Origin: Phycisphaerae bacterium
GTDB taxonomy: Bacteria > Planctomycetota > Phycisphaerae > SM23-33
Direction of reading: 5' to 3'
NCBI GenBank assembly: GCA_003551645.1
Contig: PUND01000062.1
Span: forward strand, 1-40,953
Length of the DNA: 40,953 bases
Program-made: the position numbers and the translations under genes
Shown here: positions 31,731 through 40,489 of the stretch, one piece after another
How the letters are laid out: each line of letters starts with the position of its first letter
How positions within the stretch are numbered: position 1 is the stretch's first letter
Notes under the pieces: model-generated
The model's database searches: none
What the model was told of the DNA's origin: nothing
The model's input: the letters and a program-made list of their open reading frames with translations, nothing else

Positions 31731-33080
31731 ATGCTGGATTTTCTCCGCTACAACCTGCCGTATTTGCTTGTGCTGCTTCCGGCGATAGCCGCGGTGGCGG
31801 CCCTGGTCAGCCGTCGGCCGACGGCGGCGCTGGCGGTAACACTCGCCGCCGCGGCGCTGCATGCCGCAACGACCGTACTGGCCATGGTCCTGCTCGCCGG
31901 CGAGGGGCAGGCCGAATCAGTATGCGAATGGGTCAGACTGTGGCCCGGACGAGGTGTCGCTTTCCATATCGACATGCCGCGAGCCACGGCTCTTCTGGCG
32001 CCGGCCCTGGCGGCACCGACCATCGCCTTTCTGACCCACCGCAAGAATGAGCTGACACCCGCTCGAACCGCGATCGGGCTGCTCATGCATGCGGGAGTGG
32101 TCGGGGCGATACTTTCGGCGGATTTGCTGCTGTTGTGCATGTTCGTGGAGTGGACCTGGTTGATGGCCGTGATTCTGGTGGCCGTGGCTCGCGGGCCTGG
32201 ACCGGCGAGCCGACTCATGCTGCCCTGCCTGCTGGTCACCACCGCCCTGCTGGCGGTAGTCCTCTGGCTCGGCTGGCTGCACAACGAGGCCACCGGTGTG
32301 GTGAGCTTCGCGTATGACGACCTGCTGCATACGGATGAATACCTGCTCGGCAGGCCGCCGGCCACCATGGACATATTCGAGACCGCAATCATAGCCCGCC
32401 TGGCCGGCTGGGTCGTTGTGTATGTCGCCGGGCTTGCCGGAATGCTGGCGGCCATGCGCCGCGCCCTGCGGGCCGAGACGCTGAAGGCGGCGGCCAAGGC
32501 CCTTGCAGTGGCACAGGCGGGCCTAGTGGTCCTCACCGCCGCGCCGGCTGTGCTGCCGGAGCACCAGGCCGCGGACGGCTGGGTGTCACCGCATCACGTT
32601 TCCGTGGCTTATCTGGCAATCGGTGCCGCCCTCGGCTGGCTGGGGCTTATGGTATGCGCGGCATATATCGGCAGGTCCGGTCGGCGGCTCGCCGAACCGC
32701 AGGATATACGCGGCCTTGCCAGGAAGTATCCCGGCATGACATTCGCGGCGGGCGTGTGCCTGATATCGCTGGCCGGGATGCCGATAAGCGCGGGGTTCAT
32801 CTGGCGGCTGATGGCGCTCGCCTCATCCGCCGGAACCGGGGCACTGCTTGTGATGCTTCTGCTTCTGCCGCCGATGGTGGCCCTGGCGGCGACTTACCTG
32901 AGCATGCTGCTGGCCGCGGCATTCATCGGCAAACCGGCGCCGCAGGAGCACATCTCGCTTCCGGGCGCGCGGGGGGCCGTGTGGCGGGTTCTGATAGCGG
33001 CAATCGCGGCCATTCTGGTGCTGCTCGGCATTTTGCCGCAACTGCTGATGGAGCCGTTGAGAGCGGCTCTCGGCGGTTGA
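31731..33080 (+). CDS. Orphan NuoM/NuoN-like (antiporter-type) membrane protein
   Basis: A 449-residue protein with about a dozen membrane segments. The N-terminal half fits the proton-conducting subunits of complex I and Mrp antiporters, including the membrane Glu (Glu140 in CMFVEWTWL). The C-terminal part matches strongly: EPQDIRGLARKYPGMTFAAGVCLISLAGMPISAGF. Between them the usual TM7-TM8 region with K-P-P-H-W-L-P-D-A-H is not found; instead there is a loop (residues about 185-210) and helices with LKAAAKALAV. No other nuo or mrp gene is present. It may serve as a partial ion-conducting subunit of an unidentified complex or may not conduct protons in the standard way. Confidence 0.75.
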   Translation: MLDFLRYNLPYLLVLLPAIAAVAALVSRRPTAALAVTLAAAALHAATTVLAMVLLAGEGQAESVCEWVRLWPGRGVAFHIDMPRATALLAPALAAPTIAFLTHRKNELTPARTAIGLLMHAGVVGAILSADLLLLCMFVEWTWLMAVILVAVARGPGPASRLMLPCLLVTTALLAVVLWLGWLHNEATGVVSFAYDDLLHTDEYLLGRPPATMDIFETAIIARLAGWVVVYVAGLAGMLAAMRRALRAETLKAAAKALAVAQAGLVVLTAAPAVLPEHQAADGWVSPHHVSVAYLAIGAALGWLGLMVCAAYIGRSGRRLAEPQDIRGLARKYPGMTFAAGVCLISLAGMPISAGFIWRLMALASSAGTGALLVMLLLLPPMVALAATYLSMLLAAAFIGKPAPQEHISLPGARGAVWRVLIAAIAAILVLLGILPQLLMEPLRAALGG

Positions 33081-33449
33081 CGGCCCCACACGGAGATGCG
33101 GTACCGCCAGGAAGAAATGGGCACACACACAGCAACTCCGGCATCCTCCCGCCTGTGCGAAGTCTTATCAGGCCCCGCATGAAACGCCTTCGCGATACCC
33201 GCGAATTAACGGCGTTGTGTTCAGACCCACACATAATAGCGCAGCACCCCCGATCGCGGCGGCCAATCACATCATTTCCGTGCCACATGGAGCCAAGGCC
33301 GGCTTTGCGGACGCCTCACGCCTTGGATATTCCCTTGGCGCACACAGGGGCAACGGGGCATCATAGTCCATCAGGGCCTGGCCGAGAGCGGGTTCGGGCC
33401 GGGCCGCACTGAAATACCCCGCTGGCATTCGATTATGAGGAGCCACACC
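33081..33449. other. 369-bp gap without a gene
   Basis: I see no gene, repeat array or clear promoter between the NuoM/N-like gene and the PHP lipoprotein gene. The only notable site is GAGGAG at 33437-33442, the ribosome site of the next gene. A short CA run (33121-33130) is present and looks unremarkable. Confidence 0.5.
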
Positions 33450-35321
33450 ATGATGACCGCCATTCGTGCCGTCCTGATTTCACTGTGCTTACTCCTTCCC
33501 GGTTGTATGCCTACCGGGGCCGAGGTGGCCGTCAACCCCTACGCCGACCTGGACTGGGATACGGTGGAGGTCCACAAGGCCAATCTGCATACCCATACCA
33601 CCGAGAGCGACGGGGCTTTGTCGCCGAAGGAGGTGGTGGATCTCTACGCTGATAAGGAATACACGATCCTTTCGCTGACCGACCACGACACTCACGATCC
33701 GGAGAAGCCCACCTGGCCGTGGGAGGACTACGGTATAGACGTGGAGGCCTCCGGGATGCTGCCGATCCAGGGCAACGAAATATCCAGACCCGACCACATC
33801 GGCAGCTATTTCAACGACTACGGCGATTCGGATCAGCAGTCCGTTGCCGACGCCCTGGAGGAAATCAAAGACCGAGGCGGGCTGGCCGTGATGTTCCATC
33901 CGGGACGATACGAACACCGCCGCACGCCCCAGTGGTACATGGACCTGTACCAGACCTGGCCCCACCTGGTCGGCATGGAGGTGTTCAACCAGAACGACCG
34001 CTATCCCGGAGACCGGGAGATTTACGATGATGTTATCAGCGGTCTCATGCCTGAACGGCCGGTCTGGGCCATGGCTAACGACGACTTCCACCAAATGGAG
34101 CACTTCGCGCGGAGCTTCAACCTTTTCCTGCTGCCGCCGGACGGGCTGAATGAGGAGGACTTCCGCCGGGCCTTCGAGCAGGGCCGTTTCCACGCCGTGT
34201 ACAACCCGTCACGGGACACCTCCCAGGTGATAATACCAGATCGCATTAGTGTGGACGACCGCGCCATCGAACTGACCGTGGACTGTGCAGATGACCAGGT
34301 GGTCTGGATCAGTCACGGCCATGAGGTCCACCGCGGCAGGACCCTGCCGTTGTCGGTCAACCTGGGCGATTACGTCCGCGCGGTGCTGAAAGGCGACGAG
34401 GGCACAAAGACGCTGCTGCAGCCCTTCGGCCTGGTGGGAACCGAGGACCGGAAGTTGACGGAATTGACCGTCCGCAACGGCTCCGGTTCCGGCGAGTACC
34501 TCACCGGCTCGCGAGGCGTAAGCATAGAGGCCGACGAACCGGAAGAAGATAAAGTTTTCGATAAGTGGATTGGCGATACCGAGCGGGTCGAGGATGTTGA
34601 CGCCGCGGAGACAGTAATAGACCTGCCCGAGGATAAGCCGGTTACGGTCGAGGCCACATACCGCCCGGCTGAGTCATACACACTTACGGTTGAAAACGGT
34701 GAAGGCAGCGGCCAACTGCTTGAGCAGTCTTATGGCGAGATTAATGCCGACATACCGGATGGATACGTCTTTGATGCCTGGGACGGCGACATAGAGGGCG
34801 TGGAGGATCCCCGTTCCCCGCACAGCCGCTTTCGCATGCCCATAGGCGCGGGCGACGTCACCGTGACGGCCACATTCACGCCGGAGGAGAAAGCCGTCTT
34901 TTCGGAGCAACTGCGAAACCCATCCTTCCAGGAAGGCACAGCGGGCTGGGATGCCGAGCAGGAAGACGTCCGTATAGTGGAGAAAGAGGACGGCACACAG
35001 CATCTGGCCGTGCTGCGGCGAAGCGGCATCATGCAGCAGGTGGACGGGATGGACCTTCAGCCGGGCCAGCGGTTGACGCTCTATTTTGAAGTCAAAATCA
35101 GCGACCCCGGCGGAGACCCGATCGGCTGGGTGGGGATGCAGTTCCTCAGCGCCGATGATGAAGAACTTGTCAGCCGATCAACCACCGTGCGGAGAAACGA
35201 GTGGACGCCGATGGCGGTCTCCGGCGAAGTGGTCGAGAACGTGGTCGCGCCCAACGTTTGGGTATGGATGCGGGACGGACAGATGCATCTGAGGGACTTC
35301 CGCCTGCGGGTGCATGACTGA
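33450..35321 (+). CDS. Secreted PHP-domain lipoprotein with InlB-like repeats
   Basis: A 623-residue lipoprotein. GAGGAG sets the start at ATG 33450 rather than the upstream ATG at 33435. The signal ends in LLPGC (Cys19). The PHP metallophosphoesterase domain (about 40-260) keeps its ligands: HTHTTESDG, SLTDHDTHD, the Glu of GNEISRPDH, MFHPGRYEH and ANDDFHQ. After a beta-rich linker come two repeats of about 65-70 residues of the divergent InlB/Listeria-Bacteroides type (LTVRNGSGSGEYL and LTVENGEGSGQLL, each with a W-D/G motif), then a C-terminal beta domain starting LRNPSFQEGTAGWD that resembles carbohydrate-binding modules. It is probably a surface phosphoesterase that binds glycans; the substrate is unknown. 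Confidence 0.87.
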   Translation: MMTAIRAVLISLCLLLPGCMPTGAEVAVNPYADLDWDTVEVHKANLHTHTTESDGALSPKEVVDLYADKEYTILSLTDHDTHDPEKPTWPWEDYGIDVEASGMLPIQGNEISRPDHIGSYFNDYGDSDQQSVADALEEIKDRGGLAVMFHPGRYEHRRTPQWYMDLYQTWPHLVGMEVFNQNDRYPGDREIYDDVISGLMPERPVWAMANDDFHQMEHFARSFNLFLLPPDGLNEEDFRRAFEQGRFHAVYNPSRDTSQVIIPDRISVDDRAIELTVDCADDQVVWISHGHEVHRGRTLPLSVNLGDYVRAVLKGDEGTKTLLQPFGLVGTEDRKLTELTVRNGSGSGEYLTGSRGVSIEADEPEEDKVFDKWIGDTERVEDVDAAETVIDLPEDKPVTVEATYRPAESYTLTVENGEGSGQLLEQSYGEINADIPDGYVFDAWDGDIEGVEDPRSPHSRFRMPIGAGDVTVTATFTPEEKAVFSEQLRNPSFQEGTAGWDAEQEDVRIVEKEDGTQHLAVLRRSGIMQQVDGMDLQPGQRLTLYFEVKISDPGGDPIGWVGMQFLSADDEELVSRSTTVRRNEWTPMAVSGEVVENVVAPNVWVWMRDGQMHLRDFRLRVHD

Positions 35322-35556
35322 GGAAGCCGCGGCATTTCGGCGACAGCCGATGAAACCACCACCGTAAGGCGGTGCGAAGCCCGTATGCCGCCTACCAGCC
35401 GGCCGCCCGGCGGGGACATTCCGCCTGCCGATCCATGAAGGCGAGGCATCGTTAAAGCAGCACGAGCCGCACGGTTCGCCGGTCGGCAGTCCGGATTGCG
35501 TGCTGTGTCTGCGCGGGGTTGCGAGTATTGCTATCCGTCACGACCGCGGCGCGGCG

Positions 35557-36879
35557 TTACAACGTGAACCTCAGCTTGTCGATAAGCGCTCCTGGCAGGC
35601 GCACGCTGCTGGTGCTACGCATCTGGTATGTGCGGCTGTCGGGCAGAAACTCCCGCTGCTTCGTCAGTCCCACGAGATTCTCGCCAAGCATCCGGTACAC
35701 CGTATCGTCGAAGCGCATGACGTTCAGCGGGGCGACTATCCGGCCGCCTTCGACCCAGAAAGTCGCGAATCGGGTCATTCCGGTCATCCGCCCTCCAGAG
35801 CGGTCGGAGAAATTGCCGTACCACAGCCGGTTTATGTACACGCCTTCGTCGAGTAGAGCCGGCATGTCGGCCGCATCCAGCGCCCCCGGCGCCAAATCAA
35901 GCGAGCCGGGGGATTCGTGGCCGTCGGCGCCGTTGCAGGTCACGCCGTATTCCTTTGACGACCGCGGCGAAACCAGGCAATCACGATACCGACCGTTCTC
36001 GATCAGTGTCACGGAGTCGGGCTTGACGTACCCGGCCGAGTTGAACGGAGGCGCCATGCCTTCGCGGATGTTCTCGCGGAGCGTGACCGTCTCGTCGAGC
36101 ATCGTGCCCGATTCTATCATCCGAAGCAGCGGCGTAACCTTCGTGCGATGCGCCTTGAGGCCGAACCCGCCACGGCACAGCAGCCCGATTATCTCCGCCA
36201 GCGCCGCAGGCGCCAGATACACGCGATACTCGCCCGGGTCTATCGTGCGCGGCGGTCGGCGGAGGATATCCAGTTGCTCGGCGGCCTCACTCACCTTGCC
36301 GTCGAACTCCTCCGGCCTCCACTCGAAACCGGCGTACGAGGCCTTAACGGCCTTGTCGGCCTCGTGGTAAAAGCTCCAGTCGAAGTGGAATGTGTTCGTC
36401 GAGAACCAGTTCCGCTGGCCGAGCGAGTTGCCGAACCCCCGCTCGATTCGGCCGGCGGCGTAGATGCCCACCAGATCGCGTCCCGCCCCCGCCGCCAGTA
36501 TCCGCTCCAGAACGGTGTCCGGCTCGCCCAGCCGGTCCCCGCCGATGTGCTCGGTGTCGTGAACCTCAGTGGAATAGAGCAGATACGGATCTTCAGGCGT
36601 CTCGGCCAGTCGGCCGCGCAGGCCGTCAAGGGCCTGGCTGATGCGGCCACGGTCTTCATCCAACTGGCCGGTCAGAGTGAGTATCGAGCTGGCGTGCCGT
36701 CGGCCGCGAACCAGCTCGAGCGACATATACGCCTGCCGGACCTCGCCCGCCTGGCGGACGGCCGAGCGGTTCAGCCGGGTGAAGTCGCTTGTTTCGGCGT
36801 AGAGGTTGGCAAGCAGGACCTCATCGCGCTGAAGGGCTTCTGTGGCGTCGTCCACCAACTGGTTGAAATACTCCCGCAT
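35557..36879 (-). CDS. tldE: TldE/PmbA-family metalloprotease subunit
   Basis: About 440 residues from ATG 36879, with AAAGGAC upstream; the longer frame to 37122 runs inside tldD and is rejected. The protein resembles TldE/PmbA: the N-terminal alpha/beta part, EYRVYLAPAALAEIIGLL mid-protein, and the C-terminal VYINRLWYGNFSDRSGGRMTGMTR. TldE lacks the HExxxH zinc site, as expected of the inactive partner. It lies 11 bp after tldD, forming the TldD-TldE heterodimer known to process microcin B17 and degrade unfolded peptides. The peptide substrate here is unknown; no RiPP precursor is visible nearby. Confidence 0.9.
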   Translation of the reverse strand: MREYFNQLVDDATEALQRDEVLLANLYAETSDFTRLNRSAVRQAGEVRQAYMSLELVRGRRHASSILTLTGQLDEDRGRISQALDGLRGRLAETPEDPYLLYSTEVHDTEHIGGDRLGEPDTVLERILAAGAGRDLVGIYAAGRIERGFGNSLGQRNWFSTNTFHFDWSFYHEADKAVKASYAGFEWRPEEFDGKVSEAAEQLDILRRPPRTIDPGEYRVYLAPAALAEIIGLLCRGGFGLKAHRTKVTPLLRMIESGTMLDETVTLRENIREGMAPPFNSAGYVKPDSVTLIENGRYRDCLVSPRSSKEYGVTCNGADGHESPGSLDLAPGALDAADMPALLDEGVYINRLWYGNFSDRSGGRMTGMTRFATFWVEGGRIVAPLNVMRFDDTVYRMLGENLVGLTKQREFLPDSRTYQMRSTSSVRLPGALIDKLRFTL

Positions 36880-36890
36880 CGGGTGTCCTT

Positions 36891-38324
36891 TCACTCGCCG
36901 CCGAAGACTTCCACATCGGCGAATACGCACGCCGGGCTGGCATGCCCGACGTTGATAATCTGGTTCGGCTCGCCCTTGCCGCAGTTGGGCGTGCCGAGCA
37001 GATCTGCCGTCCCGGCCGTGCCGACCGCACGCAGGTTCCGCCAGAAAGTGGCGCTGACGCCGCGGTAATTGGGTTTCCTGACCAGCTTGGTCAACCGGCC
37101 ATCCTCGATGAGACGGGCCCATTCACAGCCGAACTGGAACTTATTCCTGCTGTCGTCGATAGACCACGAACAGTTGGTCTTCATGTAAACTCCGCGCTCA
37201 ATGCCGGCGATCATCTCCTCCAGCGTGCTGTCTCCGCATTCCAGGTTCAGGGTGGCCATACGGTCTATGGGCGGGCGGTTCCAGCCGCTGGCCCGGGTCG
37301 AGGCGGCGCCCTCCAGGCCGCCGCGGTGCTGAGAAACCGCTCCTCCAAGCCCCCGCTTGAGGATCCCCTTTTCGATGAGAAACGCCTTCTCGGCCTCCAG
37401 CCCGTCGTCGTCGAAGGCGTATCCGGCAAGCCCGCCCGGACGGGTCGGGTCGAACGTAACATTCAGCAGATCGCTGCCGTACCGGTAGCTGCCGAACATC
37501 TCCGGCGTGACGAAGCTGGTGCCGGCGAAGTTGCGTTCATCGCCGAGTATGCGGTCAAGCTCCAGCGGATGCCCGATGGACTCGTGTATCTGGAGTATCA
37601 TCTGGTCCGGCGCCAGCAGCACGTCCATTGTGCCGGCCGGGCAGTTTGGAGCGTCCAGCAGTTGAATCGCCTCGTCGGCGACACCGGGACCGGCGGAGCG
37701 GAAGCCGATATCATCCAGCAGTTCCAGCCCGGCCTGCCGGCAGTAACCGCGCCCCCCGAGCGAGCGGGATATCGCCTCGCCCCCGGCGGCCGCCGTGGCC
37801 GAAATAAACGGGCAAAGCATGCCTATGCGCTGAACCACCCGCCCGCCTCCGGCGGTAAGGTATATCTGCTCCAGATATGTGTGCGACAACGACGTCCGCC
37901 GGTCCACTATACTGTCGTCGGCGGCAAGTGATGCGCACACTTCCCGCAGCAGGTCGAACTTTTCGGTCTGCGGTACGGCCTCCCAGGCGACTGTCTCCGG
38001 GCCTTCGTACTCGCCCCTCGGGTGGGGCATATCGATTGCGGAAAAGTCGGCCACGGACCGCCCCGCCGACCGCTTCGACCACGCGGATGCCCGGCGCACC
38101 GCCTGTCGCAGACCGCTTAGGGACAGATCAGATGTGGCGGCGTAGCCCAGGCCGCCGTCTTTTATGACGGTTATCATCGCGCCGACATCGTCGTACAGCC
38201 GCGGCGGTTGCGGCACATCCTGACGGACCGCTAGCATCTCGTCCATGCTGCGAACATAGCGAAGCGAGCAGAAGCAACCCGAAGGGGCCACCTCGCGGAA
38301 ACGGCTCTCAAGGGTGGAAAGCAT
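36891..38324 (-). CDS. tldD: TldD-family metalloprotease
   Basis: About 477 residues from ATG 38324, preceded by GGAGAGG; an in-frame start at 38438 is rejected since the promoter lies within it. The zinc site is HESIGHPLELDRILG (HExxxH), the TldD hallmark. Other family segments are VLLAPDQMILQIHESIGH, GLAGYAFDDDGLEAEKAFLIEKGILKRGL and the late GVYMKTNCSWSIDDSRNKFQFGCEWARLIEDG. It forms a pair with the TldE gene 11 bp downstream. It is divergent from a LysR regulator with a palindromic site between, so it may be controlled by it. Confidence 0.93.
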   Translation of the reverse strand: MLSTLESRFREVAPSGCFCSLRYVRSMDEMLAVRQDVPQPPRLYDDVGAMITVIKDGGLGYAATSDLSLSGLRQAVRRASAWSKRSAGRSVADFSAIDMPHPRGEYEGPETVAWEAVPQTEKFDLLREVCASLAADDSIVDRRTSLSHTYLEQIYLTAGGGRVVQRIGMLCPFISATAAAGGEAISRSLGGRGYCRQAGLELLDDIGFRSAGPGVADEAIQLLDAPNCPAGTMDVLLAPDQMILQIHESIGHPLELDRILGDERNFAGTSFVTPEMFGSYRYGSDLLNVTFDPTRPGGLAGYAFDDDGLEAEKAFLIEKGILKRGLGGAVSQHRGGLEGAASTRASGWNRPPIDRMATLNLECGDSTLEEMIAGIERGVYMKTNCSWSIDDSRNKFQFGCEWARLIEDGRLTKLVRKPNYRGVSATFWRNLRAVGTAGTADLLGTPNCGKGEPNQIINVGHASPACVFADVEVFGGE

Positions 38325-38354
38325 TGTCCTCTCCTGTCCGGCTGCAAGGTTACG

Positions 38355-38383
38355 ATTGAACCCGATAGGCCGGTCTTTCTCAA
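38355..38383 (-). promoter_or_regulatory. Promoter of tldD-tldE
   Basis: Minus strand TTGAGA (38378-38383), 17-bp spacer, TTCAAT (38355-38360), upstream of the GGAGAGG ribosome site of tldD. An 18-bp motif (38414-38431) shared with the dprA upstream region lies above it. Confidence 0.5.
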
Positions 38384-38413
38384 GTCCGGCCGCGGGACGC
38401 ACCGGTCGCCCGT

Positions 38414-38431
38414 CGCGCAACCTAAAGCGGC
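38414..38431. repeat. Dispersed 18-bp motif, copy 2
   Basis: CGCGCAACCTAAAGCGGC differs by one base from 8409-8426. Both copies lie upstream of a minus-strand gene (tldD and dprA) in the same relative orientation, about 90 and 65 bp before the start codon. Confidence 0.55.
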
Positions 38432-38446
38432 AGGCCACATTCGCCC

Positions 38447-38504
38447 TTGAAAACCCACTTGCCTCTCTATAAGATGTCGTGAACTGCTAATCGGGCAGAT
38501 TAGC
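38447..38504 (+). promoter_or_regulatory. Promoter and palindromic operator of the LysR gene
   Basis: TTGAAA (38447-38452), a 17-bp spacer and TAAGAT (38470-38475). GCTAAT-CGGGCAG-ATTAGC (38486-38504) is a perfect inverted repeat just after the predicted start of transcription; a second overlapping one, CAGAT-tagctt-ATCTG, extends it to about 38512. TAAT-ATTA is of the LysR type, so autorepression by the adjacent regulator is likely. Confidence 0.6.
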
Positions 38505-38532
38505 TTATCTGATTCTACGGGAGGTCGAGCCG

Positions 38533-39453
38533 ATGAACCTGGACGTGATGAAGACATTCTGCGATCTTGTTGACACCAGCAGCTTTTCGAAGGCGGCCGA
38601 GGCGAACTATATCTCGCAGTCGGCGGTATCACAGCAATTGGCGAAGCTGGAGCGGGACCTTTCGGTCCAGCTTATCAGCCGCGGCGCAGGTCTGGTCGCC
38701 CCTACAGAGGCGGGCAAGGCGTTCTACAATGGCGCCAAGGAGATACTCCGGCGCTATGAGCACCTTCTTGGCGAGGTGCGCTCGGCGACCGACGCCGTCC
38801 GCGGCGTGCTTCGGGTCGGGACCATCTACTCTGTGGGCTTCTACCTGCTGGAGCCCTACGTGCGCAAATTCCTCCAGACGCACCACGAGGTGAACCTGCA
38901 CGTCGAATACACCCGCTGGAACCGTATCTACTCTGCGATTGTGAGCGGGGAGATGGACCTCGGCGTGGTCGCGTGTCCGGAAAAACACCGGTCCATCGAG
39001 ACCGTCCCCCTTGCTGATGAGCAGCTTGTGCTGGTCTGCTCTCCCAGGCACCGGCTGGCGAAGCGCAGTCAGGTTCGGGCGGCGGACATTGCCGGCGAGA
39101 GCTTTGTGGCATTTGAGGCGAACATTCCGACCCGGCGGCACATCGAGAGGATGCTTCGGGCGGAGAAGGTCGAAGTGGACGTCGAGATGGAGTTCGACAA
39201 CATAGAGCTGCTCAAGCGGGCCATCGAGGTGGATGCCGGTGTGAGCATCCTGCCTCGGGACAACGTCGAGCGCGAAGCCAGACACGGCGAGCTTTGCTAC
39301 GTGGGCTTTGAAGACGCCGACAAATGGGTCAGGCCCGTAGGCATTCTGCGGCGACGCGGCAAGAGTCCAGGCCCGGCGGAAAAGCAGTTCCTGGCGATGC
39401 TTCGCGGCACCGCCGATGGCAAGCGGACAAAAAAGCCGGCGGCTGTTTCCTGA
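38533..39453 (+). CDS. LysR-family transcriptional regulator
   Basis: A 306-residue LysR regulator. The N-terminal winged helix (residues 1-65) has MKTFCDLVDTSSFSKAAE and the recognition helix with SQSAVSQQLAKLE. The C-terminal effector domain (about 88-295) has LRVGTIYSVGFYLLEPYV and SGEMDLGVVACP, as in the CbbR/CysB-like type. The strong GGGAGG precedes the ATG. A palindromic site overlaps its own start of transcription and lies in the divergent gap with tldD. The effector is unknown. Confidence 0.92.
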   Translation: MNLDVMKTFCDLVDTSSFSKAAEANYISQSAVSQQLAKLERDLSVQLISRGAGLVAPTEAGKAFYNGAKEILRRYEHLLGEVRSATDAVRGVLRVGTIYSVGFYLLEPYVRKFLQTHHEVNLHVEYTRWNRIYSAIVSGEMDLGVVACPEKHRSIETVPLADEQLVLVCSPRHRLAKRSQVRAADIAGESFVAFEANIPTRRHIERMLRAEKVEVDVEMEFDNIELLKRAIEVDAGVSILPRDNVEREARHGELCYVGFEDADKWVRPVGILRRRGKSPGPAEKQFLAMLRGTADGKRTKKPAAVS

Positions 39454-39539
39454 AGCGCCTCGGTACACGGCCGGCCGCCGCGGTTACCGCGGAGTGCGCG
39501 CGTGAAGGCGGATTTCCGCGCAACGCGGCCGGGGACCGG

Positions 39540-40472
39540 TTACTCCCGCGCCCATCTCCGCTGGATATCCTCAATCCGGGACAACTCGTCCTCGGTGAGG
39601 TGGCCCTGTGCGGCGGCGCAGTTCTCGCGGACCTGCTCGGCGGTCTTACCGCCCGGGATTACTACCGATACGGCCGGCTGGGCCAGCACGTACCGCAGCG
39701 CCGCCTGGGCGAGCGTCTGGCCTTCCCGCTCCAGGAACGCCAGATCCTTCGCGCGCTCGACCCATTTGGTGAAGGTCTTGTGGCCCCAGTTGCCCTCGGC
39801 GCGGAAATCGCTGGCTGGAAGTTCCACGCCGGGCCCGTATTTTCCGCTTAACGCCCCCCAGGCCAGCGGCGTCCGGGCTATTACCGCGACACCGGCCTCG
39901 GCCGCCGCGTCCAGAAACTCCTTGTGCCTCGGCTCGGCCATGTGCACCTCGAATTGCAAGGCCGCGGCGCCGTTGTCTATCGCGGCCCGCGCCTCGGCGA
40001 GCTTGCCGATGCTGGATCCATAGAAACGGATCCTGCCTTCCCTCTGCAACTGCCGCAGGGCGTTCCAGGTTTCCGGACGGTCGGACACCTCCACACCCGG
40101 GTTGTGAAGCTGGTACAAGCCGATGCAGTCGGCCCGAAGCCGCTTCAACGAACCCTCGACCGACGCGGTGATGTGCTGAGGCGAATAGTCCTGAACGAAG
40201 TTTCCGTCCACGTCCCAGTACTTGCCGGTCTTGGTGGCGATAAGCAGGTCGTCACGGCCGCCGAGGGTCTCGCCGAATATCTGTTCGCTCAATCCCGAAC
40301 CGTATTCCTGAGCGGTATCAAAGAACGTGACGCCCTCGTCCAGGGCCGCCTGGACGGCGTCGCGGGCGGCGGTCTCGTCCACCTCGCCCCACTGGTGCTT
40401 GCCGATCGCCCATCCGCCGAAACCGACCTCGCCGACGGTCACGCCAGTGCTGCCGAAACTCCGCTGTCGCAT
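39540..40472 (-). CDS. Aldo/keto reductase
   Basis: A 310-residue aldo/keto reductase unrelated in detail to the one at 29329. The tetrad is Asp and Tyr in FFDTAQEYG, Lys in LIATKTGKYW and His in LYQLHNPG. The C-terminal VSVVIPGGKTAEQV contacts NADPH. The sequence GSTGVTVGEVGFGGWAIG near the start is typical. The substrate is unknown. The M42 peptidase gene ends 17 bp upstream on the same strand, so the two may be co-transcribed. Confidence 0.92.
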   Translation of the reverse strand: MRQRSFGSTGVTVGEVGFGGWAIGKHQWGEVDETAARDAVQAALDEGVTFFDTAQEYGSGLSEQIFGETLGGRDDLLIATKTGKYWDVDGNFVQDYSPQHITASVEGSLKRLRADCIGLYQLHNPGVEVSDRPETWNALRQLQREGRIRFYGSSIGKLAEARAAIDNGAAALQFEVHMAEPRHKEFLDAAAEAGVAVIARTPLAWGALSGKYGPGVELPASDFRAEGNWGHKTFTKWVERAKDLAFLEREGQTLAQAALRYVLAQPAVSVVIPGGKTAEQVRENCAAAQGHLTEDELSRIEDIQRRWARE

Positions 40473-40489
40473 TGAATATCTCCGGTTAG

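Noticed and set aside
36880-37122. Extended N-terminus of TldE
   Set aside because: The extension is inside tldD, while AAAGGAC and family length support ATG 36879.
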